A DNA stretch of 10,539 bases from Nanosynbacter sp963540705 (GTDB lineage: Bacteria; Patescibacteriota; Saccharimonadia; Saccharimonadales; Saccharimonadaceae): the NCBI GenBank assembly GCA_963540705.1, contig CAUTQX010000028.1:1-10539 (forward strand), given 5' to 3'. A model generated the notes under the pieces. The model was given only the letters and a program-made list of their open reading frames with translations, ran no database searches and had not been told where the DNA came from. Both the position numbers and the translations under genes were made by a program. This document shows, in pieces, positions 5,761 through 10,539 of this stretch; the first letter of the stretch is position 1, and each line of letters begins with the position of its first letter.

Positions 5761-6141
5761 TTAGTTATCGCTACTCATCTGCTTAACGACATCTATCAAA
5801 TTCCGCGGCGTAATGTCAGCTTTAATTAGATATCCGTCGACGCGACTCATAACTGATTTACGCGAAGCCTCGTCCTGCTCAAAATTGGTCATAATCAGAA
5901 TCTTACTATTCGGAACCAAATCGACATTGTTGTTTCTCAGCGCGTCTAAAATCTGGTCGCCACGTTGCTCTGGTAGCATCAAATCTAAGATTATCAAGTC
6001 AAAGTTCTGGTTGCGCGCCGCCACTAGCCCGTCATTCCCGTCAACCACCCACGTCACATCGTAGCCTGCTTTTTGTAAACTTCTGACGTACATTTCGCCA
6101 ATAAAACGGTCATCTTCTACGCATAAAATTGTCTTTATCAT
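5761..6141 (-). CDS. Single-domain response regulator (RR2, CheY/Spo0F-like)
   Basis: A 126-aa protein that is only a receiver domain. Key residues are intact: pocket E9/D10 in ILCVEDD, phosphoacceptor D53 in LIILDLMLP, T85 in LIMTN, and K107 in YLIKAD. It has no output domain, so it must act by protein contact, as a phosphorelay intermediate or as a phosphate sink. It lies 8 nt after HK2, which is its probable kinase, and has the best Shine-Dalgarno in the window (AGGAGG), overlapping the HK2 stop, which suggests coupled translation. It appears to be the last gene of the gltX-side minus-strand run; no minus-strand terminator is obvious downstream. Confidence 0.92.
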   Translation of the reverse strand: MIKTILCVEDDRFIGEMYVRSLQKAGYDVTWVVDGNDGLVAARNQNFDLIILDLMLPEQRGDQILDALRNNNVDLVPNSKILIMTNFEQDEASRKSVMSRVDGYLIKADITPRNLIDVVKQMSSDN

Positions 6142-6145
6142 AATT

Positions 6146-6151
6146 CCTCCT
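6146..6151 (-). promoter_or_regulatory. Strong ribosome binding site of RR2 overlapping the HK2 stop
   Basis: The minus strand reads TAGGAGGAATTATG. The TAG stop of HK2 shares two bases with the AGGAGG motif, and the RR2 ATG follows 4 nt later. Ribosomes finishing HK2 would sit on this site. Confidence 0.8.
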
Positions 6152-7676
6152 AGCCCTTATACATAGCGTGATTTTTTATCCAGCCGCCGCCCTTTCGTAT
6201 CAATTGATTATTTAATTGCCCGTCTTCTAACAATTTATCTTTAACTGTAGCATAAATTGGCAAAGTGAACGAGAAAACTGATCCTTCGTTTTCGCGGGAT
6301 CGAGCGATTATCGAGCCGCCGTGAGATTCGACAAAAGCTTTGCAGATATAAAGTCCAATTCCCGTCCCGGCGACTGCCTCGCGTGATCTATGGGACCGAT
6401 AGAACTTATGGAACAGATTATCTACGACATTTGCGGGCATTCCAATTCCGTTGTCGGCAACAGACACCTCCACGAAGTCGCCTTTTTGCTCGGCGGAAAC
6501 GGTTACGGACCCGCCCTCAAAACTGTATTTGATGGCATTGTCGATTAGATTGCCAATCACTTCCCCGATACTTCCGTGATCAGCGGCCACGGTTGGGAGG
6601 TCGTCTGGAATATTGACATTAAGCATTCTGTGCTGAGTTGAGGCGCGAAGTTGCATATCGTCGGCAATCGAGGCATAAATATTGGCAACAGTATCCTCCA
6701 GCAGATAAACTTTCAGGTGGTGTCTATCATATCTGGCAACGTTCAGAATGTTATCGATATAACTAGACAAGCGGTTGGAGGAGACTGTCAACCTGTCGAG
6801 AAGTTGCCTTTCGTCGCCCTGCAAGCGTCCAGAAAACTCTTCGTTGATAATATCCAGATAGCCACGAATAACAGTAATCGGTCCGCGAAGCTCGTGAGCA
6901 GCGAACGAAATGAAATTGAGATCTTCTTCTTCGGGCAGATATCCTTTAGACTTGTCTATGAGGAAAATGACAGTTTCGGCGGCGGCGCCTTTCTCGAATG
7001 AAACCACGATATCAAAAATCCGCGTTTTTTGGATGATGTCAGGGTTGGTGCTAATGCGTTGCCAACGGCGCTCGGCTTTAATTTTCTCATTGGAGATTTC
7101 GTGAAGCCAATCGGAAATGCTCGGTTCGTTTAGAAAATCAAGCGCCAGAAAATCCTCGCCTTTTGCGTTCCTGGAAATCGGAGCGGCGGAATTGGCGAAG
7201 ATAATCTTCTGATTAGAATTAAGAATCACGACGCCAGTGCTGGCTTGATTTAGAGCTTGAGTGAGCGGGATTTTTGGTTTGTCGTTGTCGCTAGCTGGTT
7301 TTTGCTCTGGCTGATAATCGCCATAAATTGCCTGAAGTGCCGTCTTAAATCCGGTTTTTTCGTAGCGTTTATCGTTGGGATTTGGCGGAGTGTCGGTTGT
7401 CGGTTCGCCAATTTTATGAGAAAGCGCCGCCAGAATTTTATTAAGCGGCGCAGCGATAATTTTAACGATAGAAATTGAAAATAGGATTTGCAAGATAGCG
7501 GTAATTAAAATGATAATCCAAAAATTTAGCTGGAATATGGAAATTGCCGTGAAGTGGAGTGCGATTCCCAATCCTAATATGATGCAGGCGCTCGCTGATA
7601 ATAGGACTAATATGACTTTTCGGTAATAATATTGTTTGTACTCGCGCAAGGTTTTAGATGCCGGATCTATTGCCAT
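6150..7676 (-). CDS. Two-TM sensor histidine kinase (HK2) with minimal external loop and an atypical H-box
   Basis: A 508-aa kinase from ATG 7676-7674, predicted to phosphorylate RR2. Residues 21-41 and about 52-74 are membrane segments with only about 10 residues between them. A PAS-like region spans about 140-240 (QASTGVVILNSNQKIIFANSAA). HisKA covers about 252-320 with H261 in AAHELRGP. HATPase_c has N-box NLIDNAIKY (376-384), G1 DNGIGMP (408-414) and G2 GTGIGLY (437-443). The residue four after the phospho-His is Gly (G265), where Thr or Asn is usual. An ATG 13 codons upstream (7715) is open but lies deeper in the DUF3048 gene with no Shine-Dalgarno. ATG 7676 has an upstream purine-rich GGAAGGGG and overlaps the DUF3048 gene by 10 nt. 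The tail after residue 475 is short and unassigned. Confidence 0.92.
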   Translation of the reverse strand: MAIDPASKTLREYKQYYYRKVILVLLSASACIILGLGIALHFTAISIFQLNFWIIILITAILQILFSISIVKIIAAPLNKILAALSHKIGEPTTDTPPNPNDKRYEKTGFKTALQAIYGDYQPEQKPASDNDKPKIPLTQALNQASTGVVILNSNQKIIFANSAAPISRNAKGEDFLALDFLNEPSISDWLHEISNEKIKAERRWQRISTNPDIIQKTRIFDIVVSFEKGAAAETVIFLIDKSKGYLPEEEDLNFISFAAHELRGPITVIRGYLDIINEEFSGRLQGDERQLLDRLTVSSNRLSSYIDNILNVARYDRHHLKVYLLEDTVANIYASIADDMQLRASTQHRMLNVNIPDDLPTVAADHGSIGEVIGNLIDNAIKYSFEGGSVTVSAEQKGDFVEVSVADNGIGMPANVVDNLFHKFYRSHRSREAVAGTGIGLYICKAFVESHGGSIIARSRENEGSVFSFTLPIYATVKDKLLEDGQLNNQLIRKGGGWIKNHAMYKG

Positions 7677-8773
7677 GAAACACTTCCCCTTCCTGGTGTG
7701 AAGGCTGCAATCCATGTTTGTCCGCGATTTAAGGCGATGTCTTTTCCGGATTCGTCTGTCAATTTAAGCGGCGAATTTATGTCCGCTTTTGACCAAGTGG
7801 CGGTGACGACTGTGCCGTTTTGGAAAATGTAAGCTTTGCCGGATCCTGTAGTTTTGACGTCTTCGTAGCCATCGTAATTTTGAGCCCGAGCTTCAACACC
7901 AACCTCCATAGCTACAACAGTGTTTGGAGCAATTTGCCCGTCCTCTCTATCGGTATGTGGCGCGCCAGCCATGCTCCTGAGGTAAGAATTTGATGTCTTG
8001 TCGTAAGCATATGAGGTATTGTAAAGTGAGCCGCTGAGATTTATATTTATAGATGTGGCGTTTGGTGATTCGACAGGTTTGCCGTCTGCTCGCGCGAAGC
8101 TGGTGAATTCGGAATTGTTATAGCCTTTTGCGCTGTTCAATTGGTCAAGCTTTTCTCCTGAAGTGTAGACATTGTGCGGCGCGTAGCGGTCGCGAGATCG
8201 CCAGTATGATCCGTCATTAAAGAACTGGTCGATGTCGCGATAATTGCCGTTTCTGACTTGAGATAAAGCGTTGGGGCTTCCGCCAACGTGTGCGATTGAT
8301 GCCTGATACGGTGCCGCCCAGCTCAAATAGTATAATCTTAAGCTTCGTACTGGACCGATTAGCGCAGGTTTCTCTCCCTGGTACAGAGCCAAAAACCTAG
8401 TAATTCCGCCCTCCGCCACGGCTTCATAAACCACGCCAGCTTTCTTCAATCCTGACTGCGGTCTGGCAGCTGGGCTATTTTCAATCATCACGCCAGTCAC
8501 GGGCAGTTTTGCGGCAGCTTCACTAGAGATCTCCACTCCAGTTAGCGGCGAATAAAACTTCTTCGGCGCGGGTTTTTTAGTTGGCAATTTCAGTTCCACG
8601 CTAGCGGTTTGCTCGTATTTTATGGAGTGAATTGCAATTATGAAAACTCCAGCAATCACCATCGCGCTCACCACGAGTACAATCGCCAGAATATGCTTTT
8701 TTACCCATTCTTTGAACGACTCCCAGCGAGCGTTCTTTTTTTGTCCTGATTTATCTATTTTTTCAACATTCAT
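7667..8773 (-). CDS. Membrane-anchored DUF3048 (YerB-like) extracytoplasmic protein
   Basis: A 368-aa protein. It has a Lys-rich cytoplasmic N-terminus, a single membrane anchor at about 28-50 (ILAIVLVVSAMVIAGVFI) with no lipobox Cys, and then a long exported part. The DUF3048 N-terminal domain (about 73-230) shows its conserved blocks: VMIENSPAARPQSGL, VVYEAVAEGGITRFLALYQ, IGPVRSLRLYYL and HVGGSP. The C-terminal DUF3048 domain spans about 250-365, ending TWIAAFTPGRGSVSW. The molecular role of the family is poorly defined; YerB of Bacillus subtilis is the usual reference. The gene overlaps HK2 by 10 nt and follows gltX by 38 nt, with its own extended -10 box in the gap. The overlap suggests it works with HK2, perhaps as its external sensor. 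Confidence 0.9.
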   Translation of the reverse strand: MNVEKIDKSGQKKNARWESFKEWVKKHILAIVLVVSAMVIAGVFIIAIHSIKYEQTASVELKLPTKKPAPKKFYSPLTGVEISSEAAAKLPVTGVMIENSPAARPQSGLKKAGVVYEAVAEGGITRFLALYQGEKPALIGPVRSLRLYYLSWAAPYQASIAHVGGSPNALSQVRNGNYRDIDQFFNDGSYWRSRDRYAPHNVYTSGEKLDQLNSAKGYNNSEFTSFARADGKPVESPNATSININLSGSLYNTSYAYDKTSNSYLRSMAGAPHTDREDGQIAPNTVVAMEVGVEARAQNYDGYEDVKTTGSGKAYIFQNGTVVTATWSKADINSPLKLTDESGKDIALNRGQTWIAAFTPGRGSVSWQ

Positions 8774-8783
8774 GCTTATGCTT

Positions 8784-8792
8784 AGTATAGCA
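8784..8792 (-). promoter_or_regulatory. Extended -10 promoter of the DUF3048-HK2-RR2 operon
   Basis: The minus strand reads TGCTATACT, an extended -10 element whose hexamer (8789-8784) lies 10 nt before the DUF3048 ATG. The -35 position (GTTTAT, 8812-8807) is weak and touches the gltX stop. The leader would be only 3-4 nt and no Shine-Dalgarno is present, so translation would be close to leaderless. The promoter lets the signalling genes be expressed separately from gltX. Confidence 0.62.
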
Positions 8793-8811
8793 TTTTCGGC
8801 GCACGAATAAA

Positions 8812-10257
8812 CTATTTTTGTAGATAATTATCGATTCTTTGCAGAGTTTTTTCCTTGCCAATTAGCGCCAGCGTGTCGTTAAGTTGCGGACTAAACGGCG
8901 CCCACGTTGTCACAATTCTCACCAGACTAAACAAAATACCTGGCTTCTGCCCCGTCGTTTCCAGTAATTCATTAAGGCAATTCTGAATTGTTTCTGGCGT
9001 CCAATCTGTAATTTTCTCGAATTCTTGGCGAGCAATTGACAATAAATCTCGTCGTTCGTCGTCGGTTAATTTGCGAAGTTGTTTGTTTCCGTCAATCAAT
9101 TCCGTGTCAATTTCAGGCTCAACGAAGAAATAGCTTGTTAACTTTGGTAAATCCTGCAATGTTTTCAAGCGGTCTTGTGCTAATTCCAGAACGCGTTTTT
9201 TATACGATTCATCGGCGTCTTTGGCTTCGTCGCCCCAGAATGATTGACATCGAGGATAAAGATCGTCCAGGCTGAGCGAGCGAATCCATTGACCGTTCAG
9301 CCAAATGAGTCGTTGTTCGTCAAATCGCGCGCCAGATTTCTGAACGCGATCAAGTGAGAACTTCTCAATTAACTCAGATTTACTAAAAATTTCCTGCTCC
9401 GTGCCGTCATTCCAGCCGAGTTGTGCTAAGAAGTTGAGCATCGCTTCTGGTAGAATTCCTTCTGATCGATATTCAGTTACGCTTTTAGCGCCGTCACGCT
9501 TGCCAAGTTTTTTATTTCCCGATGGTGCCATGATATGTGGCACGTGAGCCAGAATCGGCGGTGTAATTTTAAGCGCTTCATAAAGCGATAGGTATTTAGG
9601 GGTACTGGCAATGTATTCTGAGCCGCGAATGACGTGCGTGACTTGCATTTCAAAATCGTCAATTATGTGCGCAAAATTGTAAGTTGGTAGACCGTCCGCT
9701 TTGATCAGAATGAAATCGTCCAAGGCTTCTGGCCCGGCTGACAACTCGCCCATGACGGCATCCGTCCAAGAATATCGCTTAATTTCCGGAACCTTGAAGC
9801 GCAGCGGCATTCCAAGTTGCCACCCTGGCGGATTTTCTGGACGATGGTCGCGGTATAAAAATGCTCGCTTCTCTGCTTTGGCTTTGTCACGGAAAACTTG
9901 CACTTCTTCAGGTGTGTACGGATCGGCGTAAGCTAGTCCTTCGCTAATCATTTTCTTTGCCCACTTTATGTAAATATCACGGCGATCTGTTTGGTGATAT
10001 GGGCCAAAATTGCCGGACTCTTCTTTTGGATTGTTAAGAGTTGGTCCCTCGTCCCAATTCATCCCTAGCCAATTTAAGGTTTCTAAAATCATTTCTTCCG
10101 CACCTTCGACAAACCGAGCTTGGTCTGTATCCTCAATGCGTAAGATAAAATCTCCCTGATGCGCCCTGGCAACAAGATATGTGTATAGCGCGGTACGAAC
10201 GTTGCCTAAGTGAATATAGCCAGTCGGACTTGGCGCAAATCGAGTTCTAATAGTCAT
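8812..10257 (-). CDS. gltX: Glutamyl-tRNA synthetase (class Ic GluRS)
   Basis: A 481-aa cytoplasmic enzyme that charges tRNA-Glu with glutamate. The class I HIGH-like motif is PSPTGYIHLGN (10-20), and the KMSKS-like motif is KLGKRD (250-255), with Gly where bacterial GluRS usually has Ser. Other family blocks are LRIEDTD (39-45), the glutamate-binding region ADGLPTYNFAHIIDD (187-201), HVIRGSEYIASTPKY (208-222) and the C-terminal anticodon-binding region ending in GKEKTLQRIDNYL. The Cys residues that bind zinc in E. coli GluRS (around residues 98-138) are absent. Length is typical. Whether it also charges tRNA-Gln (non-discriminating, with GatCAB) cannot be told from the window. The start is fixed by an extended -10 box 6 nt upstream of the ATG. 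Confidence 0.97.
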   Translation of the reverse strand: MTIRTRFAPSPTGYIHLGNVRTALYTYLVARAHQGDFILRIEDTDQARFVEGAEEMILETLNWLGMNWDEGPTLNNPKEESGNFGPYHQTDRRDIYIKWAKKMISEGLAYADPYTPEEVQVFRDKAKAEKRAFLYRDHRPENPPGWQLGMPLRFKVPEIKRYSWTDAVMGELSAGPEALDDFILIKADGLPTYNFAHIIDDFEMQVTHVIRGSEYIASTPKYLSLYEALKITPPILAHVPHIMAPSGNKKLGKRDGAKSVTEYRSEGILPEAMLNFLAQLGWNDGTEQEIFSKSELIEKFSLDRVQKSGARFDEQRLIWLNGQWIRSLSLDDLYPRCQSFWGDEAKDADESYKKRVLELAQDRLKTLQDLPKLTSYFFVEPEIDTELIDGNKQLRKLTDDERRDLLSIARQEFEKITDWTPETIQNCLNELLETTGQKPGILFSLVRIVTTWAPFSPQLNDTLALIGKEKTLQRIDNYLQK

Positions 10258-10263
10258 GAGTAA

Positions 10264-10272
10264 ATTATAGCA
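10264..10272 (-). promoter_or_regulatory. Extended -10 promoter of gltX, leaderless
   Basis: The minus strand reads TGCTATAAT, a perfect -10 hexamer with the extended TGn element, ending 6 nt before the gltX ATG. The -35 position (10292-10287) is weak and lies over the stop of the upstream gene. No Shine-Dalgarno precedes the ATG. Confidence 0.72.
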
Positions 10273-10286
10273 CGTTATCTGATGAG

Positions 10287-10539
10287 TTACAGACTAGTGG
10301 CAATTTTTTCAATTTGGCCGCTTGAGAGGTTCGCGTCGCCACTGATTTGATATAAAATCCCGCCGTTCACCCAAGCCGCTTCTTTTCCGCCGCTGTAAAT
10401 TGTCAATCCATCGATCATTGTAGTGTTCGGGTTTTTATGCTTTTCAGAGAAAAATTCTTTCACTGCTGACGAATTCCAACTGCTTTTCTGCTGGGTTATG
10501 GTGTATCCTGAACTTCCGTCGGCGTAGGCGTATTTCATG
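10287..10539 (-). CDS. C-terminal part of a probable DUF4367-like extracytoplasmic protein, cut by the window edge
   Basis: At least 83 codons are open up to the right edge and end in TAA at 10289-10287. The visible sequence (YADGSSGYTITQQKSSWNS, then TMIDGLTIYSGGKEAAWVNG, GILYQISGDANLSSGQIEKI) is a beta-rich pattern that resembles the C-terminus of DUF4367-type, often membrane-anchored, proteins. This is recognition by eye, not a profile match. The ATG at 10538-10536 is probably internal, because the visible part looks like a domain end and no start context can be seen. The gene ends 29 nt before gltX, which has its own promoter in that gap. Confidence 0.55.
   Translation of the reverse strand, partial: MKYAYADGSSGYTITQQKSSWNSSAVKEFFSEKHKNPNTTMIDGLTIYSGGKEAAWVNGGILYQISGDANLSSGQIEKIATSL

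Noticed and set aside
7677..7715. Upstream ATG of HK2 at 7715
   Set aside because: It has no Shine-Dalgarno and would overlap the DUF3048 gene by 49 nt. ATG 7676 has a purine-rich site and a membrane-proximal N-terminus typical of such kinases.

Overview
The window most likely comes from a Candidatus Saccharibacteria (TM7/CPR) genome. The support is compact spacing with several gene overlaps, moderate GC, UGA used as a stop (which argues against Gracilibacteria/SR1), a DUF3048 (YerB-type) envelope protein, and two multi-TM histidine kinases paired with small response regulators. This placement is inferred from family content, not from a marker-gene search.

Layout. (1) Left part, minus strand, read from 3906 down to 1: histidine kinase HK1, response regulator RR1 with a very long Pro/Gln-rich tail, an RsuA/RluB-family pseudouridine synthase overlapping RR1 by ATGA, then the first 31 codons of an unrecognised gene cut by the window edge. 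(2) Middle, plus strand, 3967-5690: a small four-TM membrane protein divergent from HK1, tRNA-Glu(CTC) with its own promoter and terminator, a GNAT-type N-acetyltransferase with an extra C-terminal region, and a structured RNA segment (possible H-type pseudoknot) ending in two terminator-like hairpins. (3) Right part, minus strand, read from 10539 down to 5761: the C-terminal end of a probable DUF4367-like protein, gltX, a membrane-anchored DUF3048 protein, histidine kinase HK2 and single-domain response regulator RR2.

How it fits together. The window holds two complete two-component pairs, and neither regulator has a DNA-binding domain. HK1 and RR1 both carry long low-complexity C-terminal tails with one short helix-like island each. 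HK2 has almost no extracytoplasmic loop and overlaps the gene of the exported DUF3048 protein, so that protein could be its external sensor. HK2 also has Gly where HisKA kinases usually have the phosphatase Thr/Asn. Output in both systems is therefore probably by protein contact or phosphotransfer rather than direct promoter binding.

A second theme is transcription architecture. At four starts the -10 box lies exactly 6 nt before the ATG, and two more have 8-10 nt gaps. This points to leaderless or nearly leaderless mRNAs, while some other genes (GNAT, RR2, HK2) have Shine-Dalgarno-like sequences. No mobile elements, CRISPR arrays or replication origins were seen.
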